Assembly: GCA_003260075.1 (NCBI GenBank)
Contig: QLIY01000285.1
Span: 1 to 64,000 of the forward strand
Reading direction: 5' to 3'
Length of the DNA stretch: 64,000 nt
DNA from: Phallusia mammillata
Taxonomy: Eukaryota > Chordata > Ascidiacea > Phlebobranchia > Ascidiidae
In this document: positions 36,501 to 49,309 of the stretch, one piece after another
Layout of the letters: the number at the start of each line of letters is the position of its first letter
How positions within the stretch are numbered: position 1 is the first letter of the stretch
Position numbers and translations under genes: made by a program
Notes under the pieces: generated by a model
What the model was told of the DNA's origin: nothing
What the model saw: only the letters and a program-made list of their open reading frames with translations
The model's database searches: none

Positions 36501-39475
36501 GAAGACGCAAGCGGAATACTCGTACGACACTTGTCTTGCAGGTGAGGTCAAAATTGAGACTGTGCTGTTTCTGGGTAGGACTCGCCAAAAGTTAAGCATA
36601 TTTTATTAGTTTTTAATCATATTATTGCTTAGTGCAGACACAAACTTTAAAACAAGCTCGATTAAAAACACTGAAAAGTGACTGAAACGTAACATGATTA
36701 CAACAGCAGTTGTTTTCTAAGTCATGAATTCTCTTTGTACTGGCAATTTGTTTGAGATAAAATTATTGTTTATCTTGAGTTGAATTGGTTTCGCAGGGTA
36801 AAACAAATAGGTAGTAGCACAGTTATGTGGCAGAGACTCACATTAGAGGGTGAGTATTGAGTTTTTTTTCTTATATTAAAATTCAGTACAGTGGATCATC
36901 AATAATATTATCACTAATTAGTAACTGTTTTCACAATTAGAATGCTTCGCACAAAAAATTATCGACAGCTGTGGATGTAAACATTTCAATCTTCCTGATT
37001 TCACATCCCACCCGGAATGCAGCATCCAACAGATGATCCACCCCCCCCCCCAATTAGTAACTGTTTTCACAATTAGAATGCTTCGCACAAAAAATTATCA
37101 ACAGCTGTGGATGTAAACAGTTTAATCTTCCCGATTTCACATCCCACCCGGAATGCAGCATCCAACAGATGATCCATTGTAGCACTCCTACTTTACTAAG
37201 AATCGCAGAGCAGGTTTGAAGTGTATTCGTGTTCATAAAAGTTTAGATCCATAGACCATAGTGCAGATAAAGTATAAAGTAAAACCAGCGGTTTACATTC
37301 CTTTTCGACAGACTTGTGAACAAATTATTTAAAATTTGGTTGACTTTGTACCTATTTACAATTCGGGTGTTGTATTATAGCACCGAGGCCGGGTAAAAGG
37401 GCCAATAACAAAGCAGAAAGTTCAATAAACCATAATCAACAGAATTGCTTTTCAACGAGGTAAAACTTACTGGGACATGTTTATAGGGTAAAATATTCAC
37501 AGAATGTGTTTGGAAATGAGAATTTATTGTACATGGCCTAACGTTGTATTTCTATACGCCAAGTGGTAAACGACATAACTTGTTGGAAAATCCCTGACTA
37601 AAGTACCCTTTGTGTTTAGCTTTGCGTTTTAGGATGATATTTGTTCATCGGTAAAAAAAAACTGTGGGCGTATCGAGTCTTAGAAGTTTAGTGGTATATC
37701 CCCCCCCCCTGACTAAAGTACCCTTTGTGTTTAGCTTTGCGTTTTAGGATGATATTTCTTCATCGGTAAAAAAAACTGTAGGCGTATCGAGTCTTAGAAG
37801 TTTAGTGGTATGCATAGTAGTTTATGCGTTTGGTTTAATCTGTATTTGTTGGTTTCAGCCCGATTCGTGTCCCTGCCCCATCCCGTGTCAATTTACCGAA
37901 TTCCAAATCCAACTCTCCTACGCTTCTCTGCCCAATATTCGAATGCAGCAAGAACTTGAGGTAAGAATTCTGGTCGTAATTTGCTTATTTCTCCAGGTTT
38001 AAACGCAACTTTTTGACATGGCTTCACTGATAATTACAATAATTTTTTTCAAACGGTCGAAATATTACATAACTACGTTTTATCTAATTCAATACAAATT
38101 CGTTCCTAGTTTATTGGATAAACATTATTATTAGCTCTAAACTGTTTATGAGTTTCGTGGCTACACTTGCTTTACATATTTTGTATTAATATTTTATGTG
38201 GCGTTTGTAAATGCTTGTAACTGATGTAGCCTCATATTACTAATGATGGAATGAGCATTTGCCGAAACATTTAAATAATAAAGCATGTCGCATTTTACGT
38301 CTATTTGGGCCGTTATAATCGTCAGTAAATGTGACAAACTATCAGAGCAAATTGTTGAAAAGTTATAAACACACTTTAGAACGATGAAGACACACAAGTT
38401 GGGAGTGGTATAAATTTGACCTCAAATTTTTATCAGAGCCCGAGTTTTCCTGGATATATTCGCGAGAACTACGTGGCACTAGATGTCGCCTTCGGTCAAA
38501 TGAGCATCATAAAAGAAGTACAGAGCAAAAAGATTGAAGAATCGGCCCTGCTCAGTGACATTGGTACGTATAACTGTTTTAAACAGCCATGCAGTTAAAA
38601 ATGTGAAAAGGCACAACGTTTCTAGCTCAGTTACACCTATATTATAAGGAATTTGATGACGATAATAACGGCATAAATAGAAGTAAAAAGCGACATTAAA
38701 CCATCAAACAAATCCGTGTATCGTGGTTCAAAATACATTCGGATTTTTTAACAAGCCTAATTCGCTTCAATGCTGCTTCAAATCGTGGTGTGACGGAACA
38801 AGTGATTAACACAAGCGGCCAAAAATACTGTAGGCCTAATCGCCCACTCATTTGCATTGTAATGATCACGTGAGTTGCTCAACCGCAAAACTGCGTGGGA
38901 CAAAAATGCATCGTTACAGTTAGGAGAAAAGAAAAAAAATTCCAAGCTTAAAGTTTTTCCTTATGTAGCAATTGAACATAATGATATAAAAAGTGCGTTA
39001 AAAAGGACGAAATCTAAAATATATGAAATATAATCTTAAAACATAGTAGTATGGGTGATGATTTGTTTGCTCTGCGCTTTTATCTCAGTATTGCCCATAC
39101 ATAAGCAGTTGAATATGTGCTTATAACAAAATAATCTTGTTTCATGGTAATGGCGAACTGGGCATACCAGTAAAGGGTAAACCATAGGCAAATAAGTGAA
39201 GTGCATGATGTTTTTAAAGACTTTAATACCGTGTAGAGTAGAGCATGAACTTGTGTACTTGTGGTCCTAAATGCCAGACGAAATGCAATGTAGCTTAAAT
39301 TGCTATATTATTTGCAGGTGGGCAGCTCGGTCTATGGGTTGGAATGAGTCTCATCACAATAGTTGAGTTTTTACAATATCTCGCCATCAGGGGGTGGAAA
39401 TCATGTTGGACGAATAAGAAAAAAGAAACAAAAGAAAATACGGAAGACAATTACGTAGAAACAAACGGGCTGTGA
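33519..39475 (+). CDS. DEG/ENaC (ASIC-like) sodium channel subunit 3
   Basis: Nine coding exons: 33519-33654, 33957-34092, 35290-35490, 35785-35995, 36352-36541, 37077-37213, 37859-37960, 38437-38563, 39318-39475; about 465 aa, the shortest of the four. Savings are in the N-terminus, exon 3 (four codons), exon 7 (two) and exon 8 (two); intron phases are unchanged. Motifs: HG in TSLHGVAFWW, FPGVTICNFNR after TM1 (FPAVTICN in the other allele), GLCYTFNG, CGCKQFNLPDF, CPCPIPC, pore LLSDIGGQLGLWVGMS with GMS at 422-424. The position of the ASIC His pair reads YYKFDTITEV. The cytoplasmic tail is short and basic (WTNKKKETKENTED...). The exon 5 peptide is more diverged than in its neighbours (PWGDCYTWLESS) and lacks the PWGxCDP of the others. 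Exon 6 is taken from the second allele because the first (36941-37040) is cut by filler. Confidence 0.87.
34131..34720. repeat. Allelic overlaps at exon 2 and intron 2 of channel gene 3
   Basis: Exon 2 from ctgagcaagtg onwards recurs at 34142-34258 after 11 C; the second copy encodes FPAVTICN where the first has FPGVTICN. A second join at 34600-34611 repeats the segment from about 34481. Read as haplotype ends. Confidence 0.8.
35982..36103 (+). repeat. 61-bp tandem duplication over a splice donor
   Basis: Unit 35982-36042 (last 14 bp of exon 4, donor gtaaaag and intron start) is followed directly by a second copy, 36043-36103, with no poly-C between them, so this is a real local duplication. 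The second donor could in principle be used. The retained 61 bp would shift the frame and add GTA AAA GAA TAA, an immediate stop. Confidence 0.7.
36897..37213. repeat. Two alleles of exon 6, channel gene 3
   Basis: Copy a (exon 36941-37040) is truncated by the C run 37041-37051. Copy b (37077-37213) is complete. Peptides differ at IIDSCGCKHFN versus IINSCGCKQFN. Confidence 0.85.
37590..37812. repeat. Allelic overlap in intron 6 of channel gene 3
   Basis: The segment starting ctgactaaagtaccctttg (about 37592) recurs at 37710 after 10 C at 37700-37709, with SNPs. Non-coding. Confidence 0.75.
38217..38340 (+). repeat. Interspersed repeat, copy 2 (retroelement-like tail)
   Basis: Diverged match to 2147-2270, sharing aactgatgtagcctcatat, atgatggaatgagcattt, CCGAAAC and atttgggccgttat. 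It lies in intron 7 of channel gene 3. Confidence 0.55.
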
Positions 39476-41130
39476 CTCAACATATCTATGCTAAGTTGCA
39501 TAACCTGCGCAAGGTGTAACGAGAGAATGCTGGGCGTACTCAAAGAGGTTATGAGGACTTTACAACCCGATGCAGAACCAACGTACATGCACTTTTACTT
39601 ACACGTAATATGAAATCTAATGTGCAAATGATACAGCTGACATGACAACAATAGAAAAAATAAAAGTACAGGATGAGTAGTAGCAACGTTTCAAATACTT
39701 TTTGTGTCCTTGGTAATGGCATGTCTTGTTATTTACTGCCACAAATTTGTGGACAACATTACAAATAATCGGTGGTCCCAACAACACTGTAACACAATTA
39801 GCTTGTTCAAAAAAGCGCAAAGCAGAATTGGCTAAACACTGACTAAAGATATGTTTGTTTCATCCGCAGTAACTAGGTAATTACAACGTAGCACTTTTTT
39901 GATACTTTTATTTGTTTTTGTTTTTTGTTTTTTTGAACTATGTGTAGCAAATACAAAACTTATGCAACTCGATGGTGTGTGATTTGTTGACAGGGCGGGT
40001 TCAGTTAAATTGTCTTCATAACTCATGGGGTACTGATGCCCCCCCCCCCCAAATATATGAAATACAATCTTAAAACATAGTAGTATGGGTGATGATTTGT
40101 TTGCTCCGCGCTTTTATCTCAGTATTGCCCATACATAAGCAGTTGAATATGTTCTCATAACAACTAAACTTGTATCAAGGTAGTGGCGAACTGGGCATAC
40201 TAGGAACCCCCCCCCCGGGTAAACCATAGGCAAATAAGTGAAGTGCATGACGGTTTAAATAACAGTTTAATATCGTGCAGAGCGTGGTGTGCTGGTGGTC
40301 CTAAATGCCATCCTCTGTGAAATACAACATAGCTTAAAAATGCCAGCAGCCTCAGGCAAAGTAGTGAAATGGATTATATCTTAAATTGCAACATTATTTA
40401 CAGGTGGACAGCTCGGTCTATGGGTTGGGATGAGTCTCATCACAATAGTTGAGTTTTTACAATATCTCGCCATCAGAGGCTGGAAATCGTGTTGGACGAA
40501 CAAGAAAAAAGAAACAAAAGAAAATACGGAAGACAGCATAGAAGCAAATGGGCTGTGACTGAACAATTCTATGCTAAGTTGGATAACCTGCGCAAGGTGT
40601 AACGAGAGAATGCTGGGCGTACTCCAAGAGGTTATGAGGACTTTACAGCCCGATGCAGAACCAACGTACATGCACTTTTACCCACACGTAATATGCAATC
40701 TAATTTGCAAATGATACAGCTGACATGACAACAATAGAATAAATAAAAGTACAGGATGAGTAGTGGCAACGTTCCAAAATACTTTTAATGATCTTGGTTA
40801 CATCTTGGTATCCACCGCCACAAATTGTAAACAACTACACACATGCGGTCCTAAGAACAGGATTAATACAAATAGCTTGTTCAAAAAAGCGCAAAGCCGA
40901 ATTTGGCTAAACACTGACTAAAGATATTTTCGTTTCATCCGCAGTAACTATAGGTAATTACAACGTAGCACTTTTTTGATACTTTTATTTGTTTTTTGTT
41001 TTTTTTGTTTCTGAACTATGTGTAGCAAATACAAAACGTATGCAACTTGATGGTGTGTGATTTGTTGAGAGGGCGGGTTCAGTTAAATTGTCTTCATAAC
41101 TCATTACGACGTACTGATGCTATATGCCTT
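39001..41130. repeat. Two alleles of the 3' end of channel gene 3
   Basis: From about 39010 to 40038 the sequence recurs at 40051-41130 (joins at 40039-40050 and 40207-40216). It includes the last exon twice: 39318-39475 and 40404-40558. The C-terminal peptides differ by an indel, TEDNYVETNGL versus TEDSIEANGL; the pore segment is identical. The second last exon has no other exons of its own, so it is an allele and not another gene. Confidence 0.85.
39659..39664 (+). terminator. Polyadenylation signal of channel gene 3
   Basis: AATAAA lies 184 bp after the stop codon. The second allele has the equivalent signal at 40742-40747, so the site is conserved between haplotypes. Confidence 0.55.
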
Positions 41131-41164
41131 GTTTAACGTTAAATACCTTCTTGTATTTTTCGAT

Positions 41165-43090
41165 AATTTAAAAGTTTGGTAAGCAGCACTTGATACCAGG
41201 GTTTTGCTCGGGACAAGCATTCAAATACGTGATCTATTAATAAGCAGCAATAAATTTGCATTGTTGCGTAGCGTCAAGCTTCCGGCCTTAACTTCCGTTA
41301 TAGATGTTCAGGATATACCATAGCATCTAGCAACTAAAGTTAGGAACTGTTTCCTGACGTTTGGCAGCACTGGCGTATGTTAGGCACCTTCTCAATCTCC
41401 TAGGCTCGAGTTTATAAAGTGAATGGTAATCTTAAATGCATATGGAGGAAGAAGGAAAGTCAAATCGTTGTAGCGAAGAAGAGGAGTTTGCAACCAGCAC
41501 AACATGTCATGGCATGTCTTTCTGGTGGACGAGCAGGAATACAGTTCAACGCGTATTTTGGATCCTGCTAGTAATAGGTCGGATATAGTCTTAAGTCTCA
41601 GACAAGGTTCCAACTTGGTCGGTTGTAGCAATATTATGAAGCAAATTTACCTCAACAACACATCCAAGAAACCAACTTTCAATAATATTTTCACATTCAA
41701 AACTGATGATTGGGTTGGTAAATGACCCCAAATAACTAAACATTTGTTGGTCACAACGTTATTCTTTGGTATCAAAACCGTAGTCTGATATGTAAGTTAT
41801 AATTTCTTGACAGTACAGAATGTATAACTGTTTACAAGGTATGTTCTGTGGAATGGTACAACAAGTAACGACACGGATTCTTATATATTACCAATACCAA
41901 ACCAGCACCGAAGTTTCAAGGGAATTTAGAAGTTCTATCGAATTTCCAGCTGTCACTATTTGCAACTTTAACCGGTAAAAATTAAAATTGGAGAAAACAT
42001 TTAATTTACACTCAACTTAAATACGGCAATGATCTCCAATAGATTGTTCCTTCTATGTAAAGTTTAAGACCAATAAAAGTCCGGTGTTACTCACTATTAT
42101 AAGACAACCATTTGGTACACCAGTGCAACAAAAAATAATATAGCCGGCAAATGTAGCATCGATAACTATATTTAGTACAAGTGCAATGGTATATATGATT
42201 ATAACGAAACAAACGTAAGATAAGAGTGGGTATTGTAAGGTTTTAGGTAACCTTACGCACCAATGGAACCAAAGAAGGAGCTACTGTTCTAACTCCACAA
42301 TGCAAATGTGAACGACGTTGGCCCTTTACGTTTTCTAGCTGAATAGCAGTGGTTTAAATCTTCAATACGCTTGCTGTAGAGGTTAAATTAAGTTTAAAGA
42401 ATGCCGTTTTTCGTTGGGGATAAACTAAAACATCATAACAAACAGTTTGCAAGTCTTATGTTATGGACGACACCCCCAACATGAAATAAATGTAAATAAG
42501 GTTGTGTTGTGACGCACACTCACATTAAACCGCTAAACACTTTTGAGAATCACCAGTAGTAAATATCAAATGAAGCTTGTTCTTAGGCTCTTCTTCCCGG
42601 AGTCGCAGCAGGAGCTTTTAGCGATGCAGGCCTTAAACAAAGTAACATCTCCGGCATCGGTGGAATTTGCATTTAGCATCAACGCTTCAGTCAACAGTCT
42701 CAGTTCCTTGACGTACTACAACAACGTCACTAATTTCACAACGAGTGAGTACTACACAATGAAAGGGTTCCCTCTGGTGGATGGACAGCAATTGTTTTAT
42801 TGCAGGTAATGTGAAACTAGTAGTTGCTTACGAAACACTTTGTGGTACGCTACTTCATTTAATTTTTTTCTTGCGACCAAGTGTGGTCTCGTGTGTACTG
42901 CTTGGTCCACCGGTTTAATATCCGCTTAGTACAGTTTGAAGAACCTGATCCCGAGAAATAGCTATACTACCAGTTTTTTTATTCAAATAATCATTTATAC
43001 AACATGTTTTGTTGGTGCAAGTATGTTCTATTCTAAAATTACGAATCACCAGAGACGTAGTATGAGAGATGGAGACAACAGTCACGTATA
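41165..43090 (+). repeat. First allele of the 5' half of channel gene 4
   Basis: Sequence 41165-43090 matches 43101-45180 at high identity across a 10-C join at 43091-43100. It carries exon 1 (41436-41577), exon 2 (41839-41974) and exon 3 (42587-42805) in intact form, but no exons 4-9, and ends in the middle of intron 3. Exon 3 differs at SEYYTMKGFP versus SEYYARKGFP. The near-identity of introns as well as exons argues for alleles and against a fifth gene. Copy 2 has an extra 100-150 bp near 44990-45130. Confidence 0.85.
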
Positions 43091-43390
43091 CCCCCCCCCC
43101 AATTTAAAACTTTGGTAAGCAGCACTTGATACCAGGGTTTTGTTCGGGACAACCATTCAAATACACGATCTATTAATAAGCAGCAATAGATTTGCATTGT
43201 TGCGTAGCGTCAAGCTTCCGGCCTTAACTTCCGTTGTAGATGCGCTTGTTCAGGATATACCATTTTAAGGTCATCTAGCATCTAGAAACTAAAGTTAGGA
43301 ACTGTTTCCTGACGTTTGGCAGCACTGGCGTACTTTAGGCACCTTATCAATTTTCTGGGCTCGAGTTTATAAAGTGAATGGTAATCTTAA

Positions 43391-46300
43391 ATGCATATGG
43401 AGGAAGAAGGAAAGTCAAATCGTTGTAGCGAAGAAGAGGAGTTTGCAACCAGCACAACATGTCATGGCATGTCTTTCTGGTGGACGAGCAGGAATACAGT
43501 TCAACGCGTATTTTGGATACTGCTTGTAATAGGTCGGATACACTTAAGTCTTAAGTCTCAGACAAGGTCACAACTTCGTCGGTTAATGGTCTAAAAAGAA
43601 GTAAATTTACCTTAAAAACACATCCAAGAAAATAACTTAAAATAATATTTTCACATTCAAAACTGATGGTTAAATTGATAAATGATCCCAAATAACTAAA
43701 CATTTGTTGGACATAACGCTGTTTTTTGGTCACAAAACGGTGGTCTGATATATAAGTTATAATTTCGTGGCAGTACAGAATGTATAACTGTTTACAAGGT
43801 ATGTTCTGTGGAATGGTACAACAAGTAACAACACGGATTCTTATATACTACCAATACCAAACCAGCACCGAAGTTTCAAGGGAATTTAGAAGTTCAATCG
43901 AATTTCCAGCTGTCACTATTTGCAACTTTAACCGGTAAAAATTCAAATTAGAGAACATTCAATTTACACTCAACTTAAATACGGCAATGATCGCCAATAG
44001 GTTTTTCCTTCTATGTAAAGTTTAATACCAATAAAGGTCCGGTGTTACTCACTATTATAAGACAACCATTTGCTACATCAGTGCAAAAAAATATTATAGC
44101 GGGCAAATGTAGCATCAATAACTATATTTACTACTAGTGCAATGGTATATGTGATTATAACGAAACAAACGTAAGATAAGAGTGGGTATTGTAAGGTTTA
44201 AGGTAACCTTACGCACCAATGGAACCAAAGAAGCACTACTGTTCTAACTCCACAATGCAAATGTGAACGTCGTTGGACCTTTACGTTTTCTAGCTCAATA
44301 GCAGTGGTTTAAATCTTCAATAGGCTTGTGGTAAAGGGTAGATTAAGTTTAAACAATGCCCTTTTTCGTTAGGGACACTGCCAGCTAAAACATGATAACA
44401 AACAATTTGCAAGTCTTATGTTATGGACGACACGCCTTAAACATGAAATAAATGTAAATAAGGTTGTGTTGCGTTGCACACTCACATTAAACCGCTAAAA
44501 ACTTTTGAGAATCACCAGCAGTAAATATCAAATGAAGCTTGTTCTTAGGCTCTTCTTTCCGGAGTCGCAGCAGGAGCTATTAGCGATGCAGGCCTTAAAC
44601 AAAGTAACATCTCCGGCATCGGTGGAATTTGCATTTAGCATCAACGCTTCAGTGAACAGTCTCAGTTCCTTGACGTACTACAACAACGTCACTAATTTCA
44701 CAACGAGTGAGTACTACGCAAGGAAGGGGTTCCCTCTAGTGGATGGACAGCAATTGTTTTATTGCAGGTAATGTGAAACTAGTAATTGCTTACGAAACAC
44801 TTTGTGGTACGCTACTTCATTTAATTTTTTTCTTGCGACCAAGTGTGGTCTCGTGTGTACTGCTTGGTCCACCGGTTTAATATCCGCTTAATACAGTTTC
44901 AAGAACCTGATCCCGAGAAATAGCTATACTACCAGTTTTTTTTCAAATATTCAGATATACAACAGGTTTTATTGGTGCAAGTATGTTCTATTACAAATCT
45001 TGGTGAGCATTTCATTAACAACGAAAATACGAAGAAGGCATTTTGCTGTAAATGTTGGTTTACCTAGATCTGTCATACGTTTTGGAGTAACAAATTTTAT
45101 GATCTTTCTGTATGTAATATAAACAGTGTGTAGTCTATTCTTAAGCGACTCAGTACGAGAGATGGAGACAACAGTCACGTATAATAACAGACTAAAAACT
45201 TTGACAAACCTAAAGTCATCTACAAGTATAATATTGTTATTTCTACAGATTTGGAGCTCGTTCTTGCACGGCTTCCGAGTTCAAACCCGTTGTTACAGAC
45301 ATGGGTAAGTGTTATACATTTAACGCTGATAGCAAGACACAACTGTGGCAAACAGCTGGTGGATCATACAACGGTCTATCCTTCATACTCAACTCAATGC
45401 ACTGGAACTATACAGAGGAAGCAATATATGGAAAAGCGGAAGCTGGGATCAGGTTTCAAGTATGAACATTTTGCTTGGGTGTTTTAAATCACTTTTGCTG
45501 AAGATGTACTAGTTGTGGTTTGGGCATGTTAGAGAAAAGCAACATTAAAAACTAGAACATTCAACAAGCCACACATATCTGTGCCAAAATTAGAAAGCGC
45601 TACAATGGGGACATTACATGTAAATGTAGTTAAATGCGTTGCAGCTGCGCTGTTATAACAATGCGTGCGAAGCGAATCACCAGTAAAGACGTGCGCCAAA
45701 GCTTCTGTAATAGGGAGGCCATGTTAGTAGGGTAAACAAATGTTGCTGCAAATTTTGAAGTTGAAATCTGCACAATTTTGTCTTGAATCCGTTTTGTCGT
45801 TTCATGTCTAAGTCATGGGCATTTGGACAAAACTGATTGTTGTCCAACACGAGTTCTGAACAAACCAACACATTTTTGTACTGAACAGGTCCATAGCAAG
45901 CACGTGGCTCCCGATGTAGAGAAGTTTGGATACGCAATCCCCGTGGGAAGAAAAGCGTATGCGGTGGTGGGTCGTAAAGATGTGAGCAACATGTACAAGC
46001 CGTGGGGAGTTTGTGACCCAGGAAAGGAAAAGACTTTGAAATTTTTCGCAAATTACTCGCTTGAGTCATGCATGAGGGGTACGTACTGCTGTTTACTTTA
46101 GAAAAGCTCTGTTTAGAAAATCAAAACTATCATTTCAAATGTGAAAATGTGCTTTGAGCTCAATGACAAATTATAACCTTGAGGAACTATCGATTATGTT
46201 TGTAGTTTTATCCACAAAAAATATTAAAAGATTTTTTTTCAGAATGTTACACAACAGTTCTGATAGAAAGATGTGGTTGTTACCAATTTGATCAGACCTG

Positions 46301-47458
46301 GGCAAAATCGTACGCACCCGAATGCACCATCGAACAGATGATCAACTGCAGCAGTCCATTGCTGGCTACATTGATACGACAGGTTAACTTTGAGCACCAA
46401 ATTAAATAAAAAACATCAGAATTATAAAAAGCATACAAGAAATTAGAGAGATTTATCAACTTAAAGACGATTTTAGTTTAATTGAGATCTAAGCATTTAG
46501 CCTTGTACTGAAGGAGATGAAGTGTTGATTTAAGTTTATGAAAAGCATTAAGTCAAACCCTAAGATTTTAAGTTTTTAATTTTACCCTTAATTTGTATTT
46601 TGCCATAACAGCTTTATCTATATCTATATCTGTAAGCAAGCAGCATGTTAGAAACAGTCTAAAAGAAACCTTTGCTTTGTAGCTCACCCCTCAAAGTTGT
46701 TCATGTACAACACCTTGCAGTTTCACGCAACACACAGTAAGGATTTCATACGCATATCTCCCCAACATTCCAACGCGGAAAGCTTTTGAGGTACTAGCAA
46801 CTGAACACTGTGAGGTTTGTTTAAGCAACAATGTGTTTCTATTTCAGGCGGTTTCGTCGGTCTCCGGACAATATGTGAAGGAAAATTTACTCGCACTAGA
46901 TGTCGCCTATGAGCAAATGAGCATCGTCAAAGAAATCCAGTCGAAGAAAATTGAAGAGTCGGCGTTGCTAAGCGACATTGGTAAGATAATCAACACAGAA
47001 TGAAATTAGACAAACCCATATTCCTAAACTTTTACCCTAGAAACCTAACTAAAATTGTAGCAAAGACATTTGTCTCTGTTATAATCATTTTGAAGATTAC
47101 ATTGGCGCTAAGGATAAACGATTGCAACGATCAACACACAATCCAAGTTATTTATGCTTTGTTCCTCTGAACTTTTCCTCTGAAACTTAGCTGCCAGAGA
47201 ACCTTACATGTAGCGAATAATTTGTGTAAACGAAAACATTTGTCAACAATATCTGTTGTCTTCTTCGAGTGGGCATTAAGGAGAAAGGGGCTTTCAAGAT
47301 CTCAAAAACTTTATACTTTAGGTGGACAACTTGGTCTGTGGATCGGTATGAGTCTAATCACGGTAATAGAAGTCCTGCAATATCTAATGATCCGGGTTAA
47401 AACCTTTCTGTCATCCGTCTTCGCTCGCTGGAAACCAATCTACAGCCCGAAATATTAA
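43391..47458 (+). CDS. DEG/ENaC (ASIC-like) sodium channel subunit 4
   Basis: Nine coding exons, none interrupted by filler: 43391-43532, 43799-43934, 44549-44767, 45249-45459, 45889-46078, 46243-46382, 46683-46790, 46848-46980, 47322-47458; about 471 aa. Two in-frame ATGs (residues 1 and 3) could start translation; the second has the better G at +4. Motifs: HG in TTCHGMSFWW, TM1 RVFWILLVIGMFCGMV, FPAVTICNFNR, GKCYTFN, PWGVCDP, CGCYQFDQTW, CSCTTPC, pore LLSDIGGQLGLWIGMS with GMS at 435-437. The His pair of ASICs is replaced by YYQYQTST. The tail is short (about 20 residues after TM2) and ends IYSPKY. It is closest to gene 3 in exon 8 (ALDVA..QMSI.KE.QSKKIEESALLSDIG), suggesting these two are the most recent duplicates. 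Predicted plasma-membrane Na+ channel subunit. Confidence 0.9.
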
Positions 47459-47621
47459 TGTTAAGAAGGTAGCACCGACAAGCAGGAGAGACACCAAAAG
47501 AATATCTTCTGTTGATCAAAGATACTCTATATAGAGGAGGGGTCGCAAATACCCATGTTATGTGAACCCAATTTGTTTCCTTTATGCGTTCATGTGATAA
47601 CACTTGTCGAAAAGTTTCAGG

Positions 47622-47627
47622 AATAAA
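47622..47627 (+). terminator. Polyadenylation signal of channel gene 4
   Basis: AATAAA lies 164 bp after the stop codon at 47458. Confidence 0.55.
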
Positions 47628-49309
47628 ATAGACACCGACTAGAAGAGTAGTCTCAACTGCCTTGTACATAGAAAATACAATTTTCTGTGTGTGTTCTAGG
47701 TAATCCAAATTTAAGAAGTTAGAAATGTTAAATTCGGGTGCATTTTTTTCAAAAACTGTTGATACCAATAACAAACACTGTGGTCGAATTGACAACACAA
47801 CAAGTTTAAACACGTCACTCATGACGTAGCAACCGTCACCGCAGCATGAAGAACTTTTCAATCGATTTGCGACAACAATTCAACTCGCAAACCTCATTTA
47901 CAACTCCACATCAACTTGTTTACCACTGTCAATAGCTGACCACAAAGCGCCATTACGCAAAATAACACTTCCTATAGGAGAGCACACTTTAAATATGAAG
48001 CCCCATTATTAAATACAAGCCGTAACCGTAGTATAATACCAAGCCGATGACACTTGTCAAATTATGTGGTGATATCGCCATAACGTTTTTGACGCTTGGT
48101 TAATGACTGGAAAATACGTTTGGAAAACCCCATAAGATAATGTTTAACTTACAGGAGGCCGTTATTTGGCGCTAAGTTTACAACCCGTATGGCTTGTTCG
48201 TTGGGAAAAGGCAGTGTTGTGGATGTTTACAGTGTCGAAATTTTTACGATGCCGAAAATAGTAGTAGGAGTGAAGATGTAGGATGTTGTGGTTTTGTTTT
48301 CTAGCGACTGTTCTGCAGCTCTAGTTGCTAACACCAGTTTTATACCAAATTCGGAGTATAAAAGAATATTCCGGACCAAAGTGGTTAAAATTTTGCCGCT
48401 GTAGGTTTGTGGAACAAACTTGGTGTGTTATTTTTGCGCTTTCAATGGTTACTTGTACTTTCCTGAGTTACTTGTACTTTCCTGCGCCGCTCGTTCGTAA
48501 AAACTAGAAATCCTTTCTTGATTCCGTAACGCCTTTACTAAGCCTGACATACTCTGATATGAGTAGTAGGGCATCGTTGTCATTGGTCAGAATTAACACT
48601 TTAGAGTTGATTCTAGTAGACACTTATTCTTTCGTCCTTAAACAACGTAAAGTCCGAAATGCGTTGGTTATCTCGATTGTCTGAATGCAAGAACGTATCA
48701 TTACCCTGATGAAGGTGTCTCGTGTGAGACGAAAAAACTTGGACTTGTTGTAATAAGACTGCACGATGAGCTACATATTTGTTGATGCAAGAGCAGCGGA
48801 TTGTTTACTTGCTTGTACAACTTGGAAAATGTTGCCCAAGCGCAACATAAGAAGGAAGCACTTGTGGGCAATTACGTTGTTGTGCACTGAACGCTCGAGT
48901 GCTTGCGATTGTAGTACAAGAAAGGCGCCTCCCAGCAGCACATAGTGGAAGCCAAGTTAAACATTGAACTGTTAAAACCTTACAGTGAAAGAAAGCCCTT
49001 TTCTGATTCTGTTACGCTTTGAACATTTACCTCAATTCGCGGTCACTTACGGCTTTGAACGCTCGCTTTGTTCCAAAACCGTCGAGTATCCCACTTAGCT
49101 GTTACTCTGCACCACGAACGGGCAACATATTAATACGGGGTAGGAAGGTCCAGTGTTGGAGTCGAGAGGCACTTCGCCCATTGTTTCGAGATTGCCAGAT
49201 GTGGTCGGTAAGATTCCACAGTAGCTCGGCGTTGTGTGAACGAAATTTGGTCAATTTTTGAGGTAATATTGACAGAATACGGACAAGTTTGGCTAGCGTA
49301 GTTTAAAAG

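Noticed and set aside
40404-40558. A separate gene or alternative last exon after channel gene 3
   Set aside because: Introns and 3' UTR are duplicated along with it across a filler run, so it is the second allele of the same last exon.
41436-42805. A fifth DEG/ENaC gene
   Set aside because: It has only exons 1-3, and its introns are as similar to those of gene 4 as its exons are; it ends at a filler run. It is the other allele of gene 4.
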